From: Citrobacter amalonaticus
GTDB lineage: Bacteria; Pseudomonadota; Gammaproteobacteria; Enterobacterales; Enterobacteriaceae
Direction: 5' to 3'
Assembly: GCA_028994555.1 (NCBI GenBank)
Contig: JARDVN010000001.1
Coordinates: 2,356,001-2,420,000, forward strand
DNA: 64,000 bases
The notes beneath the pieces were generated by a model. The model ran no database searches, had not been told where the DNA came from, and worked only from the letters and a program-made list of their open reading frames with translations. Below are positions 54,246 through 64,000 of the stretch, one piece after another (position 1 is the stretch's first letter; each line of letters begins with the position of its first letter). Position numbers and translations under genes: made by a program.

Positions 54246-55628
54246 ATGCGTAATTTTAAGCTTCTCACGCTTTCGATGGCGTTACTGCTGGCAGGATGCT
54301 CACTCGCGCCGGACTATCAGCGCCCGGCGCTCCCGGTGCCGCAACAGTTTTCTCTGAGTCACAATCAGTTAGTCACGTCTCCTGTGGGGTATCAGGACAG
54401 CGGCTGGCGGCAGTTTTTCGTCGATCCGCAGGTGAAAAAGCTGATTGACGAGGCGCTGCGCAGCAATCGTGATTTACGTATGGCTTCGCTGAAAGTGCAG
54501 GAGGCGAGGGCGCAATATCGGGTGACCGACGCCGATCGCTACCCGCAACTGAACGCAGAAAGTAGCGGAAACTGGAGTGGGAAACTCAAGGGTGACACCC
54601 GCAGCACGCGGGAATATGAGGCCGGGCTGAATCTGAGCTTTGATCTGGATTTCTTTGGCCGGCTGAAAAATATGAGCGAAGCCGATCGACAGCGCTTTTT
54701 CGCCAGCGAAGAGGCGCGCCGGTCAGTGCATATCCTGCTGGTATCCAGTGTGGCGCAGAGCGGGTTCAAACAGCGTCTGGCCTATGCGCAGCTGCAGGTG
54801 GCGCAAGAAACGCTGAGCAATTACGAACGTGCCTATGCGCTGGTGGAAAAACAACTGGTCACTGGCAGCACCAACGTGCTGGCGCTGGAACAGGCGCGTG
54901 GCCTGATCGAAAGCACCCGCAGTGACATCGCAAAGCGTCAGGGAGAACTGGCGCAGGCGAACAACGCGTTGCAGCTGTTGCTGGGGAGCTACGGCACGCT
55001 GCCGGACGATACGCGACAGAACGTCGGCGATATCAATGGTGTGACGTTACCGCCGTCGCTTTCATCGCAAATCCTGTTGCAGCGTCCGGACATCATGGAA
55101 GCCGAGCATGCGCTGATGGCGGCAAACGCCGATATCGGCGCGGCGCGGGCGGCGTTTTTCCCCTCCATTACGCTGACCAGCGGGATCTCCGGCAGCAGCA
55201 GCGATCTCTCCAGTCTGTTTTCGCCGGCAAGCGGCATGTGGAATTTCATTCCAAAAGTGGAGTTACCGATCTTCAACGCCGGGCGAAATCAGGCCAACCT
55301 CGATCTGGCTGAAATCCGCCAACAGCAGTCGGTGGTCAATTATGAGCAGAAGATCCAGAACGCCTTTAAAGAGGTTGCCGACGCGCTGGCGCTACGCCAG
55401 AGCCTGGCCGATCAGATTCGCGGTCAGCAGCGTTACCTGACCTCGCTACAAATCACTCTTCAGCGTGCCAGAGCGCTCTATCGCCACGGTGCGGTGAGCT
55501 ATATCGAAGTGCTGGACGCCGAACGTTCGCTCTTTGCGACGCAACAAACCCTGCTTGACCTTAATTACGCCCGACAGGTTAACGAAATTACGCTCTATAC
55601 CGCGCTTGGCGGTGGTTGGCTGGAATAA
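54246..55628 (+). CDS. cusC: Outer-membrane factor CusC
   Basis: A 460-residue lipoprotein channel of the TolC type. Lipobox LLAGCSLAPDYQRPALP near residue 17, then paired coiled-coil regions and the OMF repeats (LDLDFFGRLKNMSEADRQRF, SYIEVLDAERSLFATQQTLL). Docks CusBA to expel Cu(I)/Ag(I). Start chosen at 54246 (MRNFKLLTL) with AGG upstream; longer frames lack a signal sequence. First gene of cusCFBA. Confidence 0.94.
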   Translation: MRNFKLLTLSMALLLAGCSLAPDYQRPALPVPQQFSLSHNQLVTSPVGYQDSGWRQFFVDPQVKKLIDEALRSNRDLRMASLKVQEARAQYRVTDADRYPQLNAESSGNWSGKLKGDTRSTREYEAGLNLSFDLDFFGRLKNMSEADRQRFFASEEARRSVHILLVSSVAQSGFKQRLAYAQLQVAQETLSNYERAYALVEKQLVTGSTNVLALEQARGLIESTRSDIAKRQGELAQANNALQLLLGSYGTLPDDTRQNVGDINGVTLPPSLSSQILLQRPDIMEAEHALMAANADIGAARAAFFPSITLTSGISGSSSDLSSLFSPASGMWNFIPKVELPIFNAGRNQANLDLAEIRQQQSVVNYEQKIQNAFKEVADALALRQSLADQIRGQQRYLTSLQITLQRARALYRHGAVSYIEVLDAERSLFATQQTLLDLNYARQVNEITLYTALGGGWLE

Positions 55629-55654
55629 ACCGAAAGACATCACAGGAGATAGAC

Positions 55655-55999
55655 ATGAACACAGTATGTAAAGCGGCGGTATTCGCAATTTTCTCTACGC
55701 TGGCAATTAACGCTCAGGCCAATGAACACCATCACGGCGATATGATGAGCGCCATGCCTGCCGCCGAACAAAGCCCGGTGGTCAGCGCCACCGGCGTGGT
55801 GAAAGGCATAGACAGAGAAAGCAACAAAGTTACTATTGAACATGGCCCGATCCCCGCGCTGAACTGGCCGGCCATGACCATGCGTTTTACCCTCACACCG
55901 CAAACGCAGCTCAACGATATTAAACCCGGTGACAACGTGGCGTTTACGTTTATCCAGCAGGGCAATCTCTCTTTATTGCAGGATATTAAAAGCCAGTAA
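55655..55999 (+). CDS. cusF: Periplasmic Cu(I)/Ag(I) metallochaperone CusF
   Basis: A 114-residue protein with a signal peptide (MNTVCKAAVFAIFSTLAINAQA), a His/Met-rich segment (NEHHHGDMMSAMP) and the OB-fold metal site IEHGPIPALNWPAMTMRF, where His, Trp and two Met ligate the ion in E. coli CusF. Delivers metal to CusB. Confidence 0.95.
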   Translation: MNTVCKAAVFAIFSTLAINAQANEHHHGDMMSAMPAAEQSPVVSATGVVKGIDRESNKVTIEHGPIPALNWPAMTMRFTLTPQTQLNDIKPGDNVAFTFIQQGNLSLLQDIKSQ

Positions 56000-56031
56000 T
56001 TCTCTCTTATTTTAACGTTGAGCATGACTTC

Positions 56032-57295
56032 ATGAAAAATATCGCGCTGATTATCGGCAGCATGATGGCGGGCGGCATTATCGCCGTGGGCGGCTACGCG
56101 TATTTCGCCGCGGCGCACCCGTCGGCGAATACACCGCCAGCCACGGAAAAAGAAGCCCGCAAGGTGCTGTTCTGGTACGACCCGATGTACCCGAATACCC
56201 GCTTCGATAAACCCGGAAAATCGCCCTTTATGGATATGGATCTGGTGCCGAAATATGCCGATGAAGAGTCTGCCAGCGCCGCGGCGCCGGGCGTGCGTAT
56301 TGATCCCACGCAAACGCAAAACCTCGGTGTGAAAACCGAAGCCGTGCGCCGTGGCCCCCCTCACGTTTGCCCAGACGTTCCCGGCCAACGTCAGCTACAA
56401 CGAATACCAGTTCGTGATTATGCAGGCGCGGGCCGCCGGGTTTGTCGAGAAAGTCTGGCCGCTCACCGTAGGGGATAAGGTGAAAAAAGGCGCACCGCTG
56501 CTCGAACTCACGATCCCTGACTGGGTGGAAGCGCAGAGTGAATATCTGCTGCTGAAAGAGACTGGCGGCACGGCAACCCAAATTGAGGGGATTCTGGAGC
56601 GACTACGGCTGGCCGGAATGCCGGAAGCGGATATTCGGCGTTTGACCGCAACGCGCAAAATTCAGACTCGCTTTACCCTGACTGCCCCTATTGACGGGGT
56701 CATTACCGCCTTTGATTTACGCGCGGGCATGAATATCGCCAAAGACAACGTGGTGGCGAAAATTCAGGGTATGGACCCGGTGTGGGTCACTGCCGCCGTG
56801 CCTGAATCCATCGCATGGCTGATTAAGGACGCGTCGTCGTTTTCGCTGACCGTTCCGGCGCGTCCGGACAAGTCCTTCACCTTTCGCAAGTGGACACTGT
56901 TGCCCAGCGCCGATGCCACCACCCGGACGCTGCAACTGCGTCTGGAAGTTGATAACTCTGACGAAGCGCTGAAACCAGGGATGAACGCTTATCTCAATCT
57001 GAAAACAGAAAGTGAGCCAATGCTGCTGATCCCCTCTAAGGCGCTTATCGATACCGGCAGCGAGCAGCGGGTGATCACGGTGGACGCTGAAGGACGTTTT
57101 GTCCCTAAAGCCGTCTCTGTTTTCCAGGCCTCGCAGGGCGTCACGGCGATCCGTTCCGGGCTGGCTGAAGGTGAGAAGGTGGTTGCCAGCGGTTTGTTCC
57201 TGATTGATTCAGAAGCCACCATTTCCGGTGCGTTGGATCGGATGCGCGCACAGCAACCCTCGGCGACGCCCGAGAGTGCGGCCCACGCGCACTGA
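56032..57295 (+). CDS. cusB: Periplasmic adaptor CusB (one frameshift)
   Basis: Corrected length is 420 residues. N-terminal membrane anchor, the metal-binding methionine segment [20 protein letters not shown] / [11 protein letters not shown], then barrel-sandwich and membrane-proximal domains ([20 protein letters not shown]). The C6 run at 56355-56360 carries one extra base (true [15 protein letters not shown]). Takes metal from CusF and links CusA to CusC. Slightly longer than E. coli CusB at the C-terminus. Confidence 0.94.
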
Positions 57296-57306
57296 GGAGA
57301 ATGCAG

Positions 57307-60300
57307 ATGATTGAATGGATTATTCGTCGCTCGGTCGCCAACCGCTTTCTGGTCATTATTGGCGCGCTCTTTCTCAGCGTCTGGGGGGACCTGGACCATC
57401 GTTAACACGCCGGTGGATGCGCTGCCCGATCTCTCCGACGTGCAGGTGATCGTCAAAACCAGCTACCCGGGGCAGGCGCCGCAGATTGTCGAGAATCAGG
57501 TCACTTATCCGCTGACCACCACCATGCTTTCGGTGCCGGGCGCGAAGACGGTGCGCGGCTTCTCGCAGTTTGGCGACTCGTATGTCTATGTCATTTTTGA
57601 AGATGGCACCGATCCGTACTGGGCGCGTTCTCGCGTGCTGGAATATCTCAACCAGGTGCAGGGTAAGCTCCCGGCGGGCGTCAGCGCGGAAATGGGGCCA
57701 GACGCCACCGGCGTGGGCTGGATCTTCGAATATGCGCTGGTCGATCGCAGCGGTAAGCACGACCTGGCGGAGCTGCGGTCATTGCAGGACTGGTTTCTGA
57801 AATATGAGTTGAAAACCATCCCGAATGTGTCGGAAGTGGCCTCTGTGGGTGGCGTGGTGAAAGAGTATCAGGTGGTGATCGACCCGATGAAACTCGCTCA
57901 GTATGGCATTACCCTGTCGGAGGTGAAGGGGGGCGCTGGATACCTCTAACCAGGAAGCGGGCGGCTCGTCGGTGGAACTGTCGGAAGCGGAATACATGGT
58001 GCGCGCCAGCGGTTACCTGCAAACGCTGGATGACTTCAGTCACATCGTTCTGAAGTCAGGGGAAAACGGCGTGCCGGTTTACCTGCGCGATGTGGCGAGA
58101 GTGCAGACAGGCCCGGAAATGCGCCGGGGGGATTGCTGAACTCAACGGCGATGGCGAAGTGGCTGGCGGGGTGGTTATCTTGCGCTCCGGTAAAAACGCG
58201 CGTGATGTGATCTCGGCGGTCAAAAGTAAACTTGAGACGCTGAAAAGTAGTCTGCCGGAAGGCGTGGAAGTGGTGACCACCTACGATCGCAGCCAGTTGA
58301 TTGACCGCGCCATCGATAACCTCAGCTATAAGCTACTGGAAGAGTTTATCGTCGTGGCGCTGGTCTGTGCGCTGTTTCTCTGGCATGTGCGTTCCGCGCT
58401 GGTGGCAATTATTTCGCTGCCGCTGGGGCTGTGTATCGCCTTTATCGTGATGCATTTCCAGGGGCTGAACGCCAACATTATGTCGCTTGGCGGGATCGCT
58501 ATCGCCGTAGGGGCGATGGTGGATGCCGCCATTGTGATGATCGAAAACGCCCATAAGCGACTGGAAGAGTGGGAACATCAGCATCCGGGCGAAGCACTTG
58601 ATAACGAAACGCGCTGGAAGGTGATAACCAATGCGTCCGTAGAGGTCGGTCCGGCGCTGTTCATCAGTTTGCTGATCATCACGCTCTCTTTTATTCCTAT
58701 CTTTACCCTGGAAGGACAGGAAGGGCGTTTGTTCGGACCGCTGGCGTTTACCAAAACGTATGCGATGGCAGGGGCGGCATTTCTGGCGATCGTGGTGATC
58801 CCGATCCTGATGGGGCTCTGGATCCGCGGGAAAATCCCGGCGGAAAACAGCAATCCGCTCAACCGCTTTTTGATCCGTATTTACCACCCGCTGTTGCTGA
58901 AAGTATTGCACTGGCCGAAAACCACGCTGCTGGTGGCGGTGCTCTCGATCCTGACCGTTGCCTGGCCGCTGAGTAAAGTGGGGGGGCGAGTTCTTACCGC
59001 AGATTAACGAAGGCGATCTACTGTACATGCCGTCCACGCTACCGGGGATTTCGGCGGCAGAAGCGGCAAGCATGCTGCAGAAAACCGATAAGCTGATCAT
59101 GACCGTACCGGAAGTCGCCCGGGTCTTTGGTAAAACCGGGAAAGCGGAGACCGCGACGGACTCGGCACCGCTGGAAATGGTGGAAACCACCATTCAGCTT
59201 AAGCCGCAGGATCAGTGGCGTCCTGGGATGACGATGGACAAAATCATTGAGGAACTGGACAACACCGTCCGTCTGCCGGGGCTGGCAAACCTGTGGGTGC
59301 CGCCGATTCGTAACCGTATTGATATGCTTTCTACCGGGATTAAGAGTCCCATTGGGATTAAAGTTTCGGGTAACGTACTGGCCGATATCGATGCGCTGGC
59401 CGAGCAGATTGAAGAGGTTGCCCGAACCGTTCCCGGCGTAACATCCGCGCTTGCTGAGCGTCTGCAAGGCGGCCGCTATCTCAACATCGATATTAATCGT
59501 GAGAAAGCAGCCCGCTACGGCATGACGGTGGGTGACGTGCAGTTGTTTATTACCTCTGCCGTCGGTGGGGCGATGGTCGGGGAGACCGTTGAGGGGATTG
59601 CCCGCTATCCTGTGAACCTGCGTTATCCGCAGAGCTATCGCGACAGCCCGCAGGCGCTGCGCCAGTTACCGATCCTGACGCCAATGAAGCAACAAATTAC
59701 GCTGGGGGGATGTGGCCACAATCAACATCACGCCGGGGCCCTCGATGCTAAAAACGGAGAACGCGCGGCCCACCAGTTGGATCTACATTGATGCGCGCGA
59801 CAGAGATATGGTTTCCGTGGTCAACGATCTGAAAAAGGCGATTGCCGATAATGTCCAGTTGAAGTCCGGCACCAGCGTCGCGTTTTCTGGTCAATTTGAG
59901 TTGCTGGAGCGGGCAAACCATAAGCTGAAGCTGATGGTGCCCATGACGCTGATGATTATCTTTGTTCTGCTGTATCTGGCATTCCGCCGGGTCGGCGAGG
60001 CGTTGCTTATCATCACCAGCGTGCCGTTTGCATTAGTGGGGGGGGATCTGGTTCCTGTACTGGATGGGATTCCATCTGTCGGTGGCGACGGGGACCGGGT
60101 TTATCGCGCTGGCGGGCGTGGCGGCAGAGTTTGGCGTGGTGATGCTGATGTACCTGCGCCATGCCATTGAGGCCGATCCTTCACTGGACAACCCGCAGAC
60201 GTTCAGCGCAGAGAAACTGGATGAGGCGCTGTATCACGGGGCGGTGCTACGGGTACGGCCCAAAGCGATGACCGTGGCGGTGATCATTGCCGGTCTGTTG

Positions 60301-60459
60301 CCCATTTTGTGGGGAACAGGAGCGGGTTCGGAAGTGATGAGCCGGATTGCTGCACCCATGATCGGCGGTATGATCACGGCTCCGCTGTTGTCACTGTTTA
60401 TTATCCCTGCGGCTTATAAGTTAATGTGGATGCATCGTCAGCGTAAAATATCCCATTAA
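57307..60459 (+). CDS. cusA: RND-type Cu(I)/Ag(I) efflux pump CusA (six frameshifts)
   Basis: Corrected length is 1048 residues. Heavy-metal RND pump with a start at 57307 ([15 protein letters not shown]). Large periplasmic loops, the central TM block ([29 protein letters not shown]) and C-terminal TM block ([20 protein letters not shown]). Six +1 breaks at G6 57383-57388, G6 57928-57933, G6 58126-58131, G7 58980-58986, G6 59704-59709 and G8 60038-60045; removing one G each restores E. coli-like joins such as [16 protein letters not shown]. Otherwise highly conserved, so decay is unlikely. Confidence 0.95.
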
Positions 60460-60996
60460 TGCCATCATTATCCGGTCTGCGACAATAGACCAGGCCGGAT
60501 AACATTATGCTGAAAGTATAAATTTTCTTCTTTCTGACATATTCAGCAATACTGTAAAATCTATTTTCTGCTGATGACGTTTATCCCTTCCTGAATCCCC
60601 ATTGTTGTCATATTAACACGTCTAATACTTTATTTTACCGTTGCTTCTCAGCAGGTTGTGTATAAAAAATGCAAACTGTCATCCTAATGTTGCAAATAGT
60701 GTAAACATCGACGTTATCTTTCATAATCGTACAGTTAATCGCATTTGATTCCATTTTATTATCAAGTTTTCGTTAAGTTCGGCATTTTTACGCATAACGC
60801 GGGCCATTTTTACACTTCACTGAATGTTTTTACATATCAATTAATCAATAAAAATAGCTAAAAACTTAATATCATGCGAAATATCTGAAAGGTAATCCCT
60901 TATGGTAATCAAAAACCCTAAGTCGGAGTCAGTGTTAACCTTTTAACATCAAACACAAATGAGAAGTATCTGGAATACAAAAATAAGGATTTTACT
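60460..60996. other. AT-rich regulatory gap before the PilZ gene
   Basis: 537 nt, strongly AT-rich after a REP-like piece near 60467-60500 (ATCCGGTCTGC..CAGGCCGGATAAC). Dense T and A tracts resemble H-NS-bound promoter DNA. A 14-codon frame at 60902 (MVIKNPKSESVLTF) is the only tiny candidate and is not called. Likely the control region of the PilZ/LuxR pair. Confidence 0.6.
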
Positions 60997-61693
60997 ATGG
61001 GATTTGGGATGGCAAAGGACAATAAATTTGAGATCGTGGCCATTATTCGTGAAGAACTTCTCAAAAAGACTAAGGTGGAACTGAAATTTAAAGAAACCAG
61101 CGTGGTCACGCTATTAGAAAAGGTCGACTTCGACTACTTTGTGATTGCTAACAATCGCGACATCCCTCTCTCTTCCATCCAGTCTTTTATCTTGCACAGT
61201 GACAGTGGCATTCTCAAGTTTAATGCCAGATTCAGTCAGTCGCTGACCGATAAAGTGGGGTGCGGGCTGGCGTATCGCATCCCGGAGGTAATCGTATTGG
61301 TTCAGCGCCGCCAGCACCAGCGCTTCTCCTTTTTTAAAGGGATATCACTTTTATTGTTCTGGTCGCTATAAAAATGGAGAGAATTACACGCTGCAGATTA
61401 AAAATATCTCTCGTGGCGGATGTGCATTAATTTCACAAAAAATAAACACGCGCTTTCTTTATAAAAATGCATTGATCAAAGGGGCGACCCTCAATTTTGA
61501 ACAGTTTGGTCGTCTGCAGTGTGATCTTCGGGTTGTCAATGTCGTGGATATCAATGAGTTTGATGAAAATAATCAACTTTATTCCTGTCAGCAGATCTCC
61601 TGTCAGTTCGAATTTAAACATTCCCGCGATGTGTTGGATGTCGAAAAAGTGATTATTCATTTTTTAATGGATAATAAATTAAAAAGTTTATAA
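60997..61693 (+). CDS. YcgR-like PilZ-domain protein (one frameshift)
   Basis: Corrected length is 231 residues. An N-terminal YcgR-type domain (to ~100) precedes the PilZ domain, with the c-di-GMP motif RRQHQR (~107-112) and NISRGGCALIS (~140-150), i.e. RxxxR and N-x-S-x-x-G. The T6 run at 61330-61335 has one extra base; five Ts join FSFLKGYHFYCSGRYKNGENYT. Start at 60997 (AAGGA 7 nt upstream). Followed 15 nt later by a LuxR-type regulator. Probably couples c-di-GMP to motility or adhesin control; not E. coli YcgR itself. Confidence 0.83.
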
Positions 61694-61708
61694 AGGAAGG
61701 TGAACTTT

Positions 61709-62296
61709 ATGTTGATGTATGGAAATGAAGATTTTGTCGGCAGCAGTGTCTCAACGTATTTAAAAAGTAAAAATGCCGAGATAACAAATGTGCCCTGGCA
61801 GGTGATGGTGGATCACTCCGCACGTTATCGCCACCGGATGATGATTTTTAATATCATCAGCCATGAACAGTCTTATGCCGATTTTGTCAGTTATTTAAAT
61901 AAGAACCGCTTTAAAGTGTACGATAATGCGGTGGTAGTGATTGCCGATAGCCGTCTGGCGAAATTGTGTATTGAGCTGCTGTATGTCGAAAAGGCTATTG
62001 TGCTGACGGATAAATCACCGCTGCGTGATTTTGGGCGACTGACGACCCTGACGGGAGGGTGCTGGAATCCGCGTTTATTTCGTTCACAAAAACGGCTGAG
62101 CGATCGCGAACAGCAAGTCCTCAGTTTGCTGGTGAGCGGGTATTCGCCAAACGAGATTTCAGATCTGATAAGGGTAAGTTATAAAACGGTCCAGACCCAT
62201 AAAATGCGCATTATCGCCAGGCTGGGTCTGGCCCATTCAGCCGAACTGAACAAACTGATTGTCAGATTCAACCATCCGTTATCTTTTTTATCCTGA
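61709..62296 (+). CDS. LuxR/FixJ-type transcriptional regulator
   Basis: A 195-residue protein. The N-terminal ~120 residues resemble a degenerate receiver-like domain lacking an obvious phospho-acceptor. The C-terminal HTH is RLSDREQQVLSLLVSGYSPN..IRVSYKTVQTHKMRI. Similar in layout to BglJ, MatA and other RcsB-partner-type regulators. Start at 61709 with AAGGAAGG 8 nt upstream; an in-frame GTG at 61700 is less likely. Convergent with the autotransporter gene, and probably co-transcribed with the PilZ gene. Confidence 0.82.
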   Translation: MLMYGNEDFVGSSVSTYLKSKNAEITNVPWQVMVDHSARYRHRMMIFNIISHEQSYADFVSYLNKNRFKVYDNAVVVIADSRLAKLCIELLYVEKAIVLTDKSPLRDFGRLTTLTGGCWNPRLFRSQKRLSDREQQVLSLLVSGYSPNEISDLIRVSYKTVQTHKMRIIARLGLAHSAELNKLIVRFNHPLSFLS

Positions 62297-62307
62297 GTTT
62301 GTCGTTA

Positions 62308-62389
62308 GCCTGATGGCGCTTCGCTTATCAGGCCTTCAGCTGTCCTGAACAACGTAGGCCGGGTGAGGCATTGCCGTCACCCGGCCTGA
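62308..62389. repeat. BIME between the LuxR gene and the autotransporter
   Basis: REP units GCCTGATGGCGCTTCGC..ATCAGGCC and GTAGGCCGGGTGAGGC..TCACCCGGCC in the convergent gap. Confidence 0.8.
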
Positions 62390-62404
62390 TCCTCTCAGAG
62401 GTTG

Positions 62405-64000
62405 TCAGAACGACTTTTTAAAGCCAATTGAGGCATTGACTGGCGCTTCCACCTGCGATTTATGCCCGCCGTTGTTAAACTGCGTCCCCAGTTCGCCGTA
62501 CACCTGCAGGTCGCGGTCGATGTTCCAGCTCAGGCCCGCGGCCACTTCGGTGCTGGAATACTGCTGCGAGGATTCCAGTGTTGTCGTTGCGACGGCATTG
62601 CTGAAGCGGGTTTTGTCTTTTGACCCCAGCCCCTGCCACAGGTTGACGCGACCATATGGCTGAACTTTACCGTGACGGGTGTCATAGTCAGCTTTCAGTC
62701 GCAGCCCGACACGGGCGGTAAAGGCATCGGCAGTATCGAGTCTGACCTTCGTCTTCGTCGAGCCGCCCAGCGTGCTGTCATCAAAATCGCTGTACTGATA
62801 GATCAGCTGCACCTGCGGTTCCAGACTCCATGCGCTTGCCCCTAAGCGGAACGCTTTACCGATCTCCGTCGAGGCGGTCAGCGTATGGCCTTTCACGGTA
62901 TGGGAGCCATTGTTTCCGGATGCCGACAGACGAGCGTCATGGTTACCGTATTGCAGGACGTTATCCATATACATGCCATCGGTGGAGAACCAGGTGGCGT
63001 AACTGCCCAGGTAAAACGCGTTGTCATCAATGTTACCGCCTTTACCCGCGCTGCCGGATTTGCTGCCTTTGACGCTGCTGTCGATATCCAGAATGCTGGT
63101 GTATACACCGGTTTTCCAGCTGGCATTCGCATAAAGGTCAATTCCCGCCTGAATCCCCGTCGTATGGTTGGTGGTCTGCGTGCCCGTAGCATCATCCAGT
63201 TTGGTTTTGCCGGAGTAGCCAATCATTCTCGCCCATGCGCGGTTATCTTCATCAAGACCCGGTCGTGCGTCGTCCCCCATGCGCTGGTGCATATTACCTA
63301 ACAGGCTCAGATCGCTCTGACGTACCACGCTGGCGAGACCGGAGTAGAGCATGGTTTCCGGACGGTACGCGCTGCGCAGATACCAGTTTTCGCCCTGGCC
63401 TTTCGCGTTGCCGGCGTACAACTGGTATTCAAACGCCCCGGCAGACATCCGGTTATTCGCCAGATAGAAGCCGTCACGCGTGGATTGCGCCGTGGTGGTG
63501 GCACCGTTCTTCGCCGTCACCACTTCGATCCCGTCGCCCGCCGTCGGCGCGCCCAGCCCGGAACCGTCTACCTTCAGCAGCGTGCTGCCGCTGACCTGAC
63601 CGCCATCGATCACCAGTCGGTCCGCAATACCCTGACCGCTGCTGTTCTGCGCCGCGGCTAATTCAAGCGTCCCGTTTTTGCCGCTGTAATCGCCTTTCAC
63701 CGTCAACGCGGAACCGATCGCCGCCCCCGTCAGCGATACGCTGCCGCCGTTGGTTAATCCGGCGACCGTCTGGTCGTAGCCTTGCGTTTTCAGCGCAGTG
63801 TTGCTCGCCACTGTGTGATGAGACGCTGCGCTCAACGTATTGGTGCCGCCGGCCTGCAGAACCCCATTGGCGATAAGCGTTGCGCCTTTGTAGCTGTTCG
63901 CGCCTTCCAGCGTGGTGATGCCGCTGCCGGTGTGGTGGAACTGTCCTTCGCCGCTGATATTGCCGCTCAGTGTGTAGCTGTTACAGCGTTTCACATCCAG
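62405..64000 (-). CDS. Type V autotransporter, C-terminal part (5' end beyond window)
   Basis: At least 532 residues; the frame is open to the right edge (LDVKRCNSYTLSGNIS..). The visible passenger end has beta-helix repeats (TLEGANSYKGATLIANGVLQ, GDYSGKNGTLELAA) and a pertactin/AIDA-type linker (WYLRSAYRPETMLYSGLA). A ~280-residue beta-barrel translocator follows (DNRAWARMIGYSGKTKLDDA..) ending SIGFKKSF* with terminal Phe. Probably a surface adhesin exported to the outer membrane. Head, signal peptide and true length are not in the window. Confidence 0.92.
   Translation of the reverse strand: MDVKRCNSYTLSGNISGEGQFHHTGSGITTLEGANSYKGATLIANGVLQAGGTNTLSAASHHTVASNTALKTQGYDQTVAGLTNGGSVSLTGAAIGSALTVKGDYSGKNGTLELAAAQNSSGQGIADRLVIDGGQVSGSTLLKVDGSGLGAPTAGDGIEVVTAKNGATTTAQSTRDGFYLANNRMSAGAFEYQLYAGNAKGQGENWYLRSAYRPETMLYSGLASVVRQSDLSLLGNMHQRMGDDARPGLDEDNRAWARMIGYSGKTKLDDATGTQTTNHTTGIQAGIDLYANASWKTGVYTSILDIDSSVKGSKSGSAGKGGNIDDNAFYLGSYATWFSTDGMYMDNVLQYGNHDARLSASGNNGSHTVKGHTLTASTEIGKAFRLGASAWSLEPQVQLIYQYSDFDDSTLGGSTKTKVRLDTADAFTARVGLRLKADYDTRHGKVQPYGRVNLWQGLGSKDKTRFSNAVATTTLESSQQYSSTEVAAGLSWNIDRDLQVYGELGTQFNNGGHKSQVEAPVNASIGFKKSF

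Noticed and set aside
57307..60459. cusA as a decayed pseudogene
   Set aside because: All six breaks are single extra Gs in G runs, the rest is near-identical in length and motif to E. coli CusA, and neighbouring cusCFB and cusRS are complete apart from similar runs.
60902..60946. 14-codon leader peptide MVIKNPKSESVLTF before the PilZ gene
   Set aside because: It has only a distant weak ribosome binding site, with no attenuator hairpins or regulatory codon run.

Overview
The window reads as a chromosomal segment of an enterobacterium very close to Escherichia, Salmonella and Citrobacter. Gene order, protein lengths and intergenic REP/BIME repeats match the E. coli apt-dnaX-adk-hemH to cus region. 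The exact accessory genes (no glsA-ybaT, extra islets) suggest a Citrobacter-like genome. That genus call is inference; no rRNA or other marker is present.

Layout. 1-12 kb: end of mscK, rsmS, priC, ybaN, apt, dnaX-ybaB-recR, htpG (sigma-32 promoter), adk, hemH, aes, gsk. 12-21.6 kb: ybaL, fsr, ushA, ybaK, the sRNA gene chiX, ybaP, and copA with its CueR-type promoter. 21.6-27.5 kb is accessory DNA where E. coli has glsA-ybaT: an AT-rich acyltransferase islet flanked by two identical 27-bp copies of the CueR operator, an MgtC-like gene, and a nucleoside hydrolase / LacI regulator / MHS transporter module. 27.8-36.7 kb returns to core: cueR, ybbJ-qmcA, fetAB, cnoX (ybbN), ybbO, tesA, ybbA-ybbP. 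Then a porin, selU, purEK, an AT-rich two-gene islet (a DUF1848 radical-SAM-like protein and a methyltransferase-like protein) between purE and lpxH, and lpxH, ppiB, cysS, ybcI. A MalI-like repressor and its PTS permease, ybcJ-folD, tRNA-Arg(UCU), a membrane bactofilin and the cusRS/cusCFBA silver-copper efflux locus follow. The right end has a PilZ protein, a LuxR-type regulator and the C-terminal part of an autotransporter.

Working together: copA, cueR and cus form a two-tier copper/silver response (cytoplasmic CueR-CopA; periplasmic CusSR-CusCFBA). The PilZ/LuxR/autotransporter end looks like a c-di-GMP and surface-adhesion module. The DUF1848/methyltransferase-like pair is the best candidate for an undescribed two-protein system.

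Quality warning. At least 31 +1 frameshifts occur in 19 protein genes, all in homopolymer runs, several in essential or highly conserved genes (lpxH, cusA six times, ushA three times), and the tRNA acceptor stem has one extra G in a G run. This is best explained by systematic homopolymer over-calling, so I annotate these genes as full-length with the runs named. One disruption, in dnaX just after its programmed frameshift site, is different (net -1 or +2).
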